From: JBHYDC01 sp051861205 | Lineage (GTDB): Bacteria > Pseudomonadota > Alphaproteobacteria > Rhizobiales > Pleomorphomonadaceae | Length of the DNA: 64,000 nucleotides | Reading direction: 5' to 3' | Assembly (NCBI GenBank): GCA_051861205.1 | Contig: JBHYDC010000011.1 | Coordinates: 98,146-162,145, forward strand | Shown: positions 1 to 8,459 of the stretch, piece by piece | How positions within the stretch are numbered: position 1 is the stretch's first letter | Layout of the letters: each line of letters starts with the position of its first letter | Program-made: the position numbers and the translations under genes | The notes under the pieces: model-generated | What the model saw: only the letters and a program-made list of their open reading frames with translations | The model's database searches: none | What the model was told of the DNA's origin: nothing

Positions 1-1142
1 CCGAGGCTCTGTTCACCGCGATAATCGGGATGCGCCCGCCAGCCAATGTCGGACACGAGGCAGGCGGCATGGCGCAGCCGCGCTTCTTCCTCGGTCTCGT
101 CGATGCCGAGTTCACGAAACACATTCGCGGACCAGGGCACCAGTTCCTCCGCATGACGCGGCGAGCGGGAGCGCAGATAGTTAAGCTCCGCGCAGGCCTC
201 GATCAGCGGATCGCTAGGCTTCTCCTCGTCCGACAAAAGCTCGTAAAGGTGCCCCTCGCGAACACCGAGCGCGGAAATCACCACCTGAGCCGGCCGGATC
301 GACCGGATCACCTGTTCAAGCACCAGCGCCCCAAAGGGAAGCAAACCGCGCCTCGCCTTCGACACCACTTCGATTTGGTCGATGGACTCAAGATCGCGCC
401 GCGCAACGACGCGAGCAAACTCCAGCGCCTCGTCGGCCCGGATCGCATAATGGTGCATCACATGGAGCGGATAACCCGTCTCGAACATGTGCAGCCGCGC
501 AAGCGAGCGCCATGTGCCGCCGACGGCGTAGAACGAACGGCCGTCGCAGGGTACCAGCGTGCCGGCCTCTGCCAACGCATCGGCGACGATCTTTTCAGCC
601 TTGCGGATGGAGCCCTCCGCCGCCTCCTCAAGCCGCAATCCGCCGAGCGGAAAGGTGCGCCCTCGCCCGATCCGGCCGTTTTCGATCGACACGAGTTCGA
701 GGCTGCCCCCGCCCATATCGCCCACGATGCCGTTTGCTTTATGAAATCCGGACACGATTCCAAGCGCCGATAGCCGCGCCTCGTCGGCACCCGACAAAAG
801 CTGAACCGGCGCGCCGCAGATCGCCTCGACGGCCTGAAGAAACTCGGACCCGTTCGCCGCGTCCCGCGAGGCGGCGGTTGCGAGGATAAAGGTCGCCACC
901 GAGCCGCTCTGGTCTGCCAGCATCTTGAAGCGGCGAATGGCGGAAAGCGCCTGCTGCACCGACGACGCCTGCAACTTGCCGGACGTGGCAAGCCCCTTGC
1001 CGAGCCCCGCCAGCACCTTTTCGTTGAACAACATAGTCGGAGACCGTGACAGCCGCTCGTAAATGACGAGCCGCACGGAATTCGAGCCTATGTCGATAAC
1101 CGAAATCGGGCCGTTACCCGGCAGGCGTCCCGGCGCGTCCAT
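1..1142 (-). CDS. ppx: Exopolyphosphatase, Ppx/GppA family (3' end beyond window)
   Basis: Reading the minus strand from the ATG at 1142 gives an open frame to the left edge, about 380 codons; families are usually near 500, so the C-terminus lies outside. The N-terminus shows the sugar-kinase/Hsp70-fold phosphate motif IDIGSNSVRL (residues about 16-25), and further in lies GDMGGGSLEL, the second conserved glycine-rich loop of Ppx/GppA. The enzyme hydrolyses terminal phosphates from polyphosphate, or pppGpp in GppA-type members. It starts inside the end of ppk (29-base overlap), so the pair that makes and breaks polyphosphate is probably one transcript. Ppx versus GppA cannot be settled from the visible part. 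Confidence 0.9.
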   Translation of the reverse strand, partial: MDAPGRLPGNGPISVIDIGSNSVRLVIYERLSRSPTMLFNEKVLAGLGKGLATSGKLQASSVQQALSAIRRFKMLADQSGSVATFILATAASRDAANGSEFLQAVEAICGAPVQLLSGADEARLSALGIVSGFHKANGIVGDMGGGSLELVSIENGRIGRGRTFPLGGLRLEEAAEGSIRKAEKIVADALAEAGTLVPCDGRSFYAVGGTWRSLARLHMFETGYPLHVMHHYAIRADEALEFARVVARRDLESIDQIEVVSKARRGLLPFGALVLEQVIRSIRPAQVVISALGVREGHLYELLSDEEKPSDPLIEACAELNYLRSRSPRHAEELVPWSANVFRELGIDETEEEARLRHAACLVSDIGWRAHPDYRGEQSL

Positions 1143-3342
1143 CGGCTGAGGAGCGGCGGCGGCGGCGGGCGATCGGTTTGGGCGAGTCGGTTTCAAGCGA
1201 GTGTCCACGTCCCGAAAGAGAAGGATTTGTCATGAAATACTGATGCGCGTTGAACGGTTCGTCCCCCTCCTCCGGCACGATCCGCTCATGACTTCCGTCT
1301 GCCAGCAAACGCCAGCTTTGTTGGTTGTCCCTGATGCTGGCGACCATGATCTGGTCGACCACTTGGGCATGCACGGTCGCCGTCGATATCGGAACGAGAA
1401 CCTCCACTCTGCGATCGAGGTTCCTCGGCATCAGATCGGCGGACCCGATGTAGACCTTGGCCTGTGGTGATGGCAAGCCATGGCCGTTGCCGAAACAGAA
1501 GATGCGGCTGTGTTCCAGGAACCGTCCGACAATAGACTTAACGCGAATGTTTTCCGACAGCTCCGGCAACCCCGGCCGAAGGCAGCAGATGCCGCGCACG
1601 ATAATCTCGATCGCAACGCCCGCCTGGCTTGCCCGGTAGAGCGCGTCGATGATCGCGGCATCCACAAGGCTGTTCATCTTCAGCCAAATCTGAGCCGGCC
1701 GCCCGGCTTTGGCATGTGCGACCTCGGCGGCGATCAAATCGAGGATCGTGGTCCGCAGCGTCAGGGGGCTCATGGCCAGCGCGTTGAGCTTCTGCGGTTC
1801 GGCGTAGCCGGTGATGAAGTTGAAGATGCGCGCCACATCCTGCCCGATCGCCTTATCGGCGGTGAAGTAGGAAAGGTCGGTGTAAACGCGGGCGGTTACC
1901 GGGTGATAATTACCCGTTCCGAGGTGGCAATAGGTGGTGAGACCCCCACCCTCGCGCCGCACGACCATGGACAGTTTGGCGTGTGTTTTCAGCTCGATGA
2001 AGCCGAACACCACCTGCACGCCGGCCCGCTCCAAATCGCGCGCCCAGCGGATGTTGGCTTCCTCGTCGAACCGCGCCTTAAGCTCGACAAGCGCGGTCAC
2101 CGACTTGCCCGCCTCCGCCGCCTCGATCAACGCGCGCACGATCGGGCTATCGTTGGAGGTGCGGTAAAGCGTTTGCTTGATGGCAATCACGTCGGGATCG
2201 GCCGCGGCCTGCCGGAGATACTGCACCACCACGTCGAAGGATTCGTAGGGGTGATGGACCACGATGTCCTTTTGCCGGATCGCCGCGAAGCAATCCCCGC
2301 CGTGCTCGCGGATGCGCTCTGGAAAGCGCGGCGTATAGGGCGTGAATTTCAAATCCGGCCGGTCCAGCCCCACAAGCTGCGATAGCTCGTTGAGAGCAAG
2401 CGCGCCGTCGAGCAACGACACCTCGTCGCCCGTCGAACCCAGCGCTTCCGCAACGAAATCGCGCAGCGCGGCGGGCGTGGAGCGTTCAAATTCCAGCCGG
2501 ATCACCGACCCGCGCCGGCGCCGCTTCAGCGCCGTTTCATAAAGGCGAACCAAATCTTCCGCCTCCTCCTCCACTTCGATGTCGCTATCGCGCAAGATCC
2601 GGAACGCGCCCTGCCCCTTCACCACATAGCCGGGGAAGAGCCGGCCGATGAACAGCGTCACGAGCTGCTCCATGATGATGAAGCGCTGCGCCCCGCTGCC
2701 GTCGCCGCGATCCGGCAGCTTCACGAAGCGGTCGATCTTGGAGGCGAGGCGGATCAGCGCCATCATCCGCTCATCGTCGCGGGTGCGCTCCAGATCGAGC
2801 GCAACGGTGAAGCCGAGGTTGGGAATGAACGGGAAGGGATGCGCCGGATCGACCGCAAGCGGCGTCAAAACCGGAAACACGGACGAGAGGAAGTAGTCCT
2901 CCAGCCACGCCACTTCCACGTCCTGGAGATCGTCCGGCTGAACGATCACGATACCGGACTCGGCCAGTTCGCTCCGCAGCCGCACCCAGCGCTGCTGCTG
3001 CGCTTCGGCCAGCTTGGCGGCGGCATCGGAAATACGCGAGATAAGCTCGGTCGGCGTCAACCCATCGTCCGAAAGGGTCATCACCCCCTCGCGGATCTGA
3101 CCCTTGATACCGGCCACCCGGACCATGAAGAATTCGTCGAGATTGTTGGCCGATATCGAGAGAAACCGCAGGCGTTCAAGCAAGGGATGGTTCGGGTTTT
3201 CAGACTCCTCAAGCACCCTGCGATTGAAGCCGAGCCAGGAAAGCTCACGGTTGATGAAGCGGCGCGGGCTGGTCCTGATATCCTGACCCAGGTCCGGGAT
3301 TTCGACGGCCGCTATCGATATGTCAAACTCGGCTAGCTCCAC
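1114..3342 (-). CDS. ppk: Polyphosphate kinase
   Basis: Full-length PPK1, about 742 residues, which reversibly polymerises the gamma-phosphate of ATP into polyphosphate. The N-terminal domain begins with FINRELSWLGFNRRVL and NLDEFFMVRVAG. The C-terminal phospholipase-D-like half contains IKQTLYRTSNDSPIVRAL, ELKARFDEEANI and KTHAKLSMV, which includes the catalytic histidine region, plus the second site region AKVYIGSADLMPRNLDRRVE. The start is taken as GTG at 3342 because GGGAGG sits five bases before it; a TTG at 3369 is also open but lacks such a site. The tail is arginine- and serine-rich. It overlaps ppx downstream and follows hdaA. Confidence 0.96.
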   Translation of the reverse strand: MELAEFDISIAAVEIPDLGQDIRTSPRRFINRELSWLGFNRRVLEESENPNHPLLERLRFLSISANNLDEFFMVRVAGIKGQIREGVMTLSDDGLTPTELISRISDAAAKLAEAQQQRWVRLRSELAESGIVIVQPDDLQDVEVAWLEDYFLSSVFPVLTPLAVDPAHPFPFIPNLGFTVALDLERTRDDERMMALIRLASKIDRFVKLPDRGDGSGAQRFIIMEQLVTLFIGRLFPGYVVKGQGAFRILRDSDIEVEEEAEDLVRLYETALKRRRRGSVIRLEFERSTPAALRDFVAEALGSTGDEVSLLDGALALNELSQLVGLDRPDLKFTPYTPRFPERIREHGGDCFAAIRQKDIVVHHPYESFDVVVQYLRQAAADPDVIAIKQTLYRTSNDSPIVRALIEAAEAGKSVTALVELKARFDEEANIRWARDLERAGVQVVFGFIELKTHAKLSMVVRREGGGLTTYCHLGTGNYHPVTARVYTDLSYFTADKAIGQDVARIFNFITGYAEPQKLNALAMSPLTLRTTILDLIAAEVAHAKAGRPAQIWLKMNSLVDAAIIDALYRASQAGVAIEIIVRGICCLRPGLPELSENIRVKSIVGRFLEHSRIFCFGNGHGLPSPQAKVYIGSADLMPRNLDRRVEVLVPISTATVHAQVVDQIMVASIRDNQQSWRLLADGSHERIVPEEGDEPFNAHQYFMTNPSLSGRGHSLETDSPKPIARRRRRSSADGRAGTPAG

Positions 3343-3423
3343 GCCATCCTCCCACACGACCCCGATCAAACGACTGGTCGTAACGGCAGATTATGACGGT
3401 TCGATTGCAGGTGAAACGACTAT

Positions 3424-4113
3424 TCAATCATCGGTGTCGGAACCCGGCGCAATCACCTCTGCCGCCAGCGCTTTCGTGACGCGGCGCCCGCGCGCGAGCG
3501 ACTCCCGGTCGAGCGACTCCGCGATTTTGGAGGCGGCCGCGAACGAGCGCTCCATGCGCATGAGGATATAGTCGATCACGCCGGCATCGACGTCCAATTG
3601 GCGATCGGAGAACAGCTTCACGAGCACGCGCTTCAAAAGTTCGTCGTCGGGCGGACCGAGGAAAGCGGGCTGAGCCGCCCGCAAGCGTGAAAGCAGGTCA
3701 GGGAGCGAAAGCCCCCAATCCGCCGGGATTGAGTCGGCCGTGATCAGCACCGAGGCCCCGCGCCCGCGCGCAGCGTTGAGAAGATGGAACAGCGCCGTCT
3801 CGTCCATCGACGGATCGTCCGCATCCTCGACCGCCACCGCCCCGCGCCCGACCAGCAAGACGGGATCTTGATCGCGCAGGTCTTCCCCAGCGATAACAGG
3901 CGCGTTGCTCCGTTCGGCCCAGGCCCGCACGAGATGGCTCTTGCCGGACCCCGGCGGCCCGATAAGCAACACGACGAGCGCGGGCCAATCCGGCCATGCG
4001 TCGATGAACGACACGGCGTCGGCATTGGCTTCACCCACCAGAAAATCCGCCCGCCCCAGCGCCGGCTCATGCGGCATGGAAAGCGGCAATTGCTTGGGCG
4101 GCTTGTCGCTCAT
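3424..4113 (-). CDS. hdaA: Regulatory inactivation of DnaA protein HdaA
   Basis: A 229-residue AAA+ protein homologous to the DnaA ATPase core but without the DNA-binding domain IV. It begins with a clamp-binding-like peptide, KQLPLSMP, and carries Walker A GPPGSGKSHL (about residues 52-61). A Walker B-like VAVEDADD and an arginine-rich C-terminal lid region, with FAAASKIAESLDRESLARGR, follow. HdaA with the beta clamp stimulates ATP hydrolysis by DnaA and prevents over-initiation. The ATG overlaps the stop of the upstream permease gene by four bases (ATGA), so translation is probably coupled. Confidence 0.88.
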   Translation of the reverse strand: MSDKPPKQLPLSMPHEPALGRADFLVGEANADAVSFIDAWPDWPALVVLLIGPPGSGKSHLVRAWAERSNAPVIAGEDLRDQDPVLLVGRGAVAVEDADDPSMDETALFHLLNAARGRGASVLITADSIPADWGLSLPDLLSRLRAAQPAFLGPPDDELLKRVLVKLFSDRQLDVDAGVIDYILMRMERSFAAASKIAESLDRESLARGRRVTKALAAEVIAPGSDTDD

Positions 4114-5231
4114 CGCTCCACCCCAGCGTCCGGCGGCAACTTTGCCGTTTCGTTGATGGTGATGATGCCCGGCCTGTGGCCCTTGTAGAGCGGGCTTTCA
4201 AGATACTTTCCCGTGGCAAAACGGATGAGCACGGCTACTGCCGTCGCGGCCGGCACGGCGATCAGCATGCCGACAAAGCCGAACATAGCCGCGAACGCGA
4301 ACAGCGCGAACATAAGCCAAACCGGATGAAGCCCCACGCTGGAGCCGATCAGCTTGGGCTGAAGGATGTTGCCCTCGATGAACTGGCCCACCGCGAAAAT
4401 GCCCGCAACAACAGCCACCCACGTCCATTCCGGCCAGAATTGAACAACCGCGACACCGATGGCGAGCACACCGCCGAGGATCGACCCGACATAAGGAACG
4501 AAGCTGATCAAACCGGCGAATAGACCGATCAGAAGCCCGAAATTCAGCCCCGTCATGGTCAGGCCCACGGCATAGAACGTGCCGAGCAGTGCCGACACGG
4601 TAACCTGCCCGCGCACGAAATTCGAAACGCCCTGATCCATCTCGCGGGCCAGCCGGCGGATCGTGGTCTGGTGATCGCGCGGCAGCAAAGCGTCGATCTT
4701 GGCGATCATCCGGTCCCAGTCGAGCAGCATATAGAAGGCGACGACGGGCGTGACCACCAGCAGCGAAACGATCGAGACCAGCGCCTGCCCGCCATTCCAA
4801 AGCGATGCCATGATGCTCGTGATCCAGCCGGCGCCTTGATTGACGATCTCGCCGAGCGACCCCCTCAAATCCTCTGGCGAAATCTTCAGCGCATTCACGA
4901 TGCCGCCGCCCGCCCAGCTATTCACGAAGGTCTGCAAGCGGTTCACATAATCCGGCAGCCGCCCGAGGAAGCCCGCCAACTGATTGCCGAGGATCGGCAC
5001 GATCACGATGACCAGCACGATCGCGACGAGCACGAACAGGATCAGGATGAACAGCGTCGCGAAGATGCGCGATAGGCCAAGGCGTTCCAGCCGGTCAGCC
5101 ACCGGATCGAGGAGATAGGCGAGCGCCATGCCGGCCACGAAGGGCAACAGTATGCCCGAAAAGAAATAGAGCAGCAGTGCGCTGACAACCGCCGTGCCGA
5201 ACCAGAAAAGAATGTTCGCGCGCAAACTCAA
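4110..5231 (-). CDS. AI-2E family transporter (PerM/YdiK-like permease)
   Basis: A 373-residue polytopic membrane protein of the AI-2 exporter/PerM superfamily. Hydrophobic segments lie near residues 5-30, 55-85, 150-175 and through the last 170 residues, and the conserved C-terminal signature SFVPYVGSILGG is present. Substrates of this family are poorly defined. No ATG exists before residue 30, and the frame stays open far upstream. TTG at 5231 is chosen because it overlaps the stop of the preceding pgsA-like gene (TTGA), matching the coupled layout of the next junction. It lies in a tight minus-strand run with the pgsA-like gene and hdaA, an arrangement familiar from related genomes. Confidence 0.85.
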   Translation of the reverse strand: MSLRANILFWFGTAVVSALLLYFFSGILLPFVAGMALAYLLDPVADRLERLGLSRIFATLFILILFVLVAIVLVIVIVPILGNQLAGFLGRLPDYVNRLQTFVNSWAGGGIVNALKISPEDLRGSLGEIVNQGAGWITSIMASLWNGGQALVSIVSLLVVTPVVAFYMLLDWDRMIAKIDALLPRDHQTTIRRLAREMDQGVSNFVRGQVTVSALLGTFYAVGLTMTGLNFGLLIGLFAGLISFVPYVGSILGGVLAIGVAVVQFWPEWTWVAVVAGIFAVGQFIEGNILQPKLIGSSVGLHPVWLMFALFAFAAMFGFVGMLIAVPAATAVAVLIRFATGKYLESPLYKGHRPGIITINETAKLPPDAGVER

Positions 5232-5809
5232 GGACGCTGACCCCCTGTCGAACCGGCCATATGCCGCCCCCAAGCGATCAGGTAGGCCGCAGCCGAACCG
5301 ATCGTCAAGACGGCCACGGCGATTTGCAGGACCATCACCAAACCGCTCAGCCGCCACGTCAGCCCAAGGTCCGCCAAAAGCACGGCCGCGAACAGGATCT
5401 GCGCCACCGTATTGGCCTTGGACACGCGGCTCGGCGTGATCGGCACGGGCCTCGTCATCAACCAAGACAGGATCACGCCACCCACGATCAGCACATCCCG
5501 GCTCACCACCAGAACCACCACCCAGGTCGGCATATGGCCGGTCGCGCCCAGCGTCACATAGATGGAAACGAGCAGCGCCTTGTCCGCGATCGGGTCGAGA
5601 TACCGGCCAAGCTCGCTCGCCTGCCCCGGCACATAGCGCGCGATCGCCCCGTCCACGCCGTCGGAAATGCCCGCCGCGACGAAGGTGAAGAACGCCCAGC
5701 CGAACTCGCCTTGGACGAGAAAGATGACGACAGCGGGAACGGCGATCAGCCTCGCCAGCGTAATGATGTTCGGGATCGTCAAGGCGCGGCCGGTCTCCCT
5801 TGTTTTCAT
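5228..5809 (-). CDS. CDP-alcohol phosphatidyltransferase (PgsA-like)
   Basis: A 193-residue membrane enzyme with the full CDP-alcohol phosphotransferase signature, DG-x2-DG-x2-AR-x8-G-x3-D-x3-D, seen as DGVDGAIARYVPGQ followed by GRYLDPIAD. This active site transfers a phosphatidyl group from CDP-diacylglycerol to an alcohol, usually glycerol-3-phosphate. Four to six hydrophobic helices follow the motif. The start MKTRETGRALTIPNIITLARL at 5809 matches how family members begin; the frame continues 20 codons further upstream to 5869 but that stretch has no family features. It is divergent from purM. Whether it is the essential PgsA or a second cardiolipin-synthase-like paralogue cannot be decided here. 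Confidence 0.87.
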   Translation of the reverse strand: MKTRETGRALTIPNIITLARLIAVPAVVIFLVQGEFGWAFFTFVAAGISDGVDGAIARYVPGQASELGRYLDPIADKALLVSIYVTLGATGHMPTWVVVLVVSRDVLIVGGVILSWLMTRPVPITPSRVSKANTVAQILFAAVLLADLGLTWRLSGLVMVLQIAVAVLTIGSAAAYLIAWGRHMAGSTGGQRP

Positions 5810-5933
5810 TATGCAACATGTGGCGCCCGCAAACGCCGAATGGAAGCAGCTTAGCCCAAAATGCGGCACGATTTCCGCGTTGGATGCGAATACGGCTTGT
5901 CAGACAAGCCGCTTTGAGGTTCTTCGCGGTCAA

Positions 5934-7028
5934 ATGATGACGGAGGCGTCGAACCGGATGCAAGGCACCAACGGGCTCACTTACCGCGACGCGGGCGTGG
6001 ACATCGACGCCGGCAACCGCCTCGTCGACCGGATCAAGCCGCTCGTTAAAGCGACGCGCCGCTTGGGCGCCGACGCGGACATCGGCGGCTTCGGCGGATT
6101 GTTCGACCTGAAGGCCTGCGGCTTCAAGGATCCCGTGCTGGTCGCGGCAAACGACGGGGTGGGCACCAAGCTCCGGGTCGCGATCGAGGCGGATATTCAC
6201 GACACCGTGGGCATCGATCTCGTTGCCATGAGCGTCAACGATCTCGTCGTTCAGGGCGCGGAACCCTTGTTCTTCCTGGACTATTTCGCCACCGGCGCGC
6301 TCTCGGTCGACACCGCGACCGCCGTCATCGCCGGCATCGCGGAAGGCTGCCGCATCGCAGGCTGCGCCTTGATCGGCGGCGAAACGGCCGAAATGCCGGG
6401 CATGTATGCCGGCGGCGATTATGACCTCGCGGGCTTTGCCGTGGGCGCCGCCGAGCGCAGCGCGATCCTGCCGCACAAGGACATCGCGGCCGGCGACGTG
6501 GTGCTGGGTCTTGCCTCGTCGGGCGTTCACTCAAACGGCTATTCGCTGGTCCGCAAGATCGTGGAACGGTCGGGCCTTGCCTACACAGCACCCGCCCCTT
6601 TCGCCCCAGGAAAGACGCTCGGCGCGGCGCTTTTGGAGCCGACGCGCATCTATGTGAAAGCCGCCCTCGCCGCCCACCGCGAAACCGGCGCCGTGAAGGC
6701 GCTTGCCCACATCACCGGCGGCGGCTTCGTGGACAACATCCCCCGCGTGCTGCCCGCCGGCCTTTCGGCCCGCGTGGACCTCTCCGTGATCGCCCTGCCC
6801 CCCGTGTTCGCTTGGCTCGCCCGCGAAGGCGGACTGGATGAGGTGGAGATGGTGCGCACCTTCAACTGCGGCATCGGCATGATCGCCGTCGTCGCCGAAT
6901 CAGATGCCGACGCCGTTAGCGCCGTTTTGATGCGCGAGGGCGAAACGGTCGTCCGCCTCGGCCGCTTGGAAGGCGACGAGGCCGGGCCGCGCACCCTTTT
7001 CGACGGCCATCTGCAACTTGGCGGCTAG
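5934..7028 (+). CDS. purM: Phosphoribosylformylglycinamidine cyclo-ligase
   Basis: AIR synthetase, step five of de novo purine synthesis, which uses ATP to close the imidazole ring of FGAM. The 364-residue protein begins TYRDAGVDIDAGNRLVDRIK and has GGFGGLFDL, the ATP-site region VAANDGVGTKL, GIDLVAMSVNDL and the GGETAEMPGMY motif, all diagnostic of PurM. Two adjacent ATGs (5934, 5937) open the frame; the longer open frame to 5667 runs through the divergent pgsA-like gene and is not real. purN follows 15 bases later, so the two are an operon. Confidence 0.97.
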   Translation: MMTEASNRMQGTNGLTYRDAGVDIDAGNRLVDRIKPLVKATRRLGADADIGGFGGLFDLKACGFKDPVLVAANDGVGTKLRVAIEADIHDTVGIDLVAMSVNDLVVQGAEPLFFLDYFATGALSVDTATAVIAGIAEGCRIAGCALIGGETAEMPGMYAGGDYDLAGFAVGAAERSAILPHKDIAAGDVVLGLASSGVHSNGYSLVRKIVERSGLAYTAPAPFAPGKTLGAALLEPTRIYVKAALAAHRETGAVKALAHITGGGFVDNIPRVLPAGLSARVDLSVIALPPVFAWLAREGGLDEVEMVRTFNCGIGMIAVVAESDADAVSAVLMREGETVVRLGRLEGDEAGPRTLFDGHLQLGG

Positions 7029-7043
7029 CGACGGCAGCGCGAC

Positions 7044-7694
7044 ATGACGAAGCTTCCCATCGGCATTCTCATTTCCGGTCGCGGCTCCAATATGGCCTCG
7101 CTCGTGAAAGCCTGCGCGGAGGCCGACTATCCGGCCGAAGTGGCGCTCGTTCTCTCGAACGTGCCGGATGCCCCGGGCCTGGATTTCGCGTGCGCCCACG
7201 GCATTCCCACCGCCACGATCAACCACAAACATTACCCGGACAAGGCCTCGTTCGAGCGCGCGATGACCCAAGTGCTCGAATCACATGGGGTCGACTTCGT
7301 CTGCCTCGCCGGGTTCATGCGCCTGCTCTCACCCGTTTTCATCGAGCATTGGCGCGACCGGTTGATCAACATCCACCCGTCGCTGCTCCCCGCCTACAAA
7401 GGGCTGCACACACACGAGCGCGCGCTGGCCGACGGCGTGAAGATCGCCGGGTGCAGCGTACATTTTGTGAGGTCCGAGGTGGACGCCGGCCCGATCATAG
7501 CGCAAGCCGCCGTGCCGGTTCTGCCGGGCGATACGCCGGAAACGCTATCGGCCCGCGTTCTCACCGCCGAACACCAACTCTATCCGCACGTATTGAAGCT
7601 TATTGCGAGCGGCGCGGCGCGGGTGGTGGATGGCCGCGTTGGGCTGAGCGCCGAAGCAGCGCGAGACGCCACGCTCATCGTCCCCGCGCCTTGA
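7044..7694 (+). CDS. purN: Phosphoribosylglycinamide formyltransferase
   Basis: GAR transformylase of 216 residues, which transfers a formyl group from 10-formyltetrahydrofolate to GAR in purine synthesis. The N-terminal GAR site is visible as ISGRGSNM. The catalytic triad is in place: Asn and His in INIHPSLLPAYKG and Asp in VDAGPIIAQAAV, together with CSVHFV. It is the second gene of a purMN operon and converges on the tetR gene, with only ten bases between the two stops. Confidence 0.97.
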   Translation: MTKLPIGILISGRGSNMASLVKACAEADYPAEVALVLSNVPDAPGLDFACAHGIPTATINHKHYPDKASFERAMTQVLESHGVDFVCLAGFMRLLSPVFIEHWRDRLINIHPSLLPAYKGLHTHERALADGVKIAGCSVHFVRSEVDAGPIIAQAAVPVLPGDTPETLSARVLTAEHQLYPHVLKLIASGAARVVDGRVGLSAEAARDATLIVPAP

Positions 7695-7704
7695 TTCTAG
7701 CCCG

Positions 7705-8334
7705 TCAGGGCGTGCCGTAGACCGCCTCGATCATACTGTCGAGGGCTTTAGTGACCCGGTCCCAGTCGGCATCCGTGGCAATCGCCAGACCGGCGAAAAG
7801 GCCGGTTGTCTCGCCCGCGGCGGCCAGATGGTGGATTGCCGCGATCAGTAGCGCGTTGACCGCCGGCGCGTCCAGCCCCGACGGAGCGACGAGGTCGCCC
7901 CGCATTTCCGCCATCCACGCCATCATCGCCCGCGTCCGCGCTTCGGAAAGGGGCGCAAGATTGCCATCGGAACCAGCAAGCTCCAGTCCCGCGATGCGAC
8001 GCATCAGCGGGTCCGTTCGCAAGGCGCTCAATAAGCGGGCGGCAAGTTGGCGGATAAGGGCTGCGTAGGTGCGCGGTCGCTCCTCTCCCGGCTCCGGCCG
8101 AAGCCGTTCGGTCCACCAGGACGCCAAAGCCGCGCCGAGCGCGGCCATGAGACCGTCCAGACCGCCGTAGTAACGGTAGATCAGCTGCTTGTCGCATCCG
8201 GCCCGGCGCGCCACGGCATTGATCCCGATGCCTGACGCCCCCTCCTCCACCAAGAGATCGCGCGCCGCTTCCAGGATCCGCCGTTCCGTCGCGTCTCGGT
8301 CGCGCGCACTCACCCCAGCCGTTGCCGAAGCCAT
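7705..8334 (-). CDS. TetR family transcriptional regulator
   Basis: A 209-residue one-component repressor. The N-terminal helix-turn-helix runs from RRILEAARDLLVEEGASGIG through INAVARRAGCDKQLIYRYYG, the usual TetR recognition helix. The C-terminal half is a variable alanine-rich ligand domain. The ATG at 8334 is preceded at good distance by GGAGG (8341-8345, complement), whereas the longer frame to 8385 runs through an operator, so the shorter start is preferred. It is divergent from the DUF4386 gene and shares with it an intergenic region carrying three matching palindromes, which suggests self-regulation and control of that neighbour. The ligand is unknown. Confidence 0.9.
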   Translation of the reverse strand: MASATAGVSARDRDATERRILEAARDLLVEEGASGIGINAVARRAGCDKQLIYRYYGGLDGLMAALGAALASWWTERLRPEPGEERPRTYAALIRQLAARLLSALRTDPLMRRIAGLELAGSDGNLAPLSEARTRAMMAWMAEMRGDLVAPSGLDAPAVNALLIAAIHHLAAAGETTGLFAGLAIATDADWDRVTKALDSMIEAVYGTP

Positions 8335-8350
8335 GTTCGACCTCCTTATG

Positions 8351-8443
8351 TCACTTGTCGGTGATAACCCTATAAGGCGCCGCACGCAAGGGGTTGACGC
8401 CTGTCACCGACCGGTGATAACTCGGAATATCACCAGACAGTGA
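8351..8443. promoter_or_regulatory. Three TetR-type operators and divergent promoter
   Basis: Three 14-base sites share the form TCACY-N4-RGTGA: TCACTTGTCGGTGA at 8351-8364, TCACCGACCGGTGA at 8404-8417 (arms perfectly inverted) and TCACCAGACAGTGA at 8430-8443. The middle one lies between a TTGACG -35 (8394-8399) and a GATAAC -10-like element (8416-8421) reading toward the DUF4386 gene. The third sits at the likely transcription start, and the first is next to the tetR ribosome-binding site. This geometry is what a repressor of both genes would use. That the TetR protein binds here is inferred from position. Confidence 0.75.
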
Positions 8444-8459
8444 CACAATGGAGGACTAG

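Noticed and set aside
1480..2385. 301-residue plus-strand open frame inside ppk
   Set aside because: Antisense shadow of a strongly conserved gene, with a histidine/arginine-rich composition unlike a real protein.
5667..5933. N-terminal extension of PurM
   Set aside because: It overlaps the divergent pgsA-like coding region and has no PurM similarity before 5934.
4110..6530. One 806-residue minus-strand protein
   Set aside because: The N-terminal 430 residues are the antisense of purM and of the pgsA-like gene; only the C-terminal AI-2E part is real.
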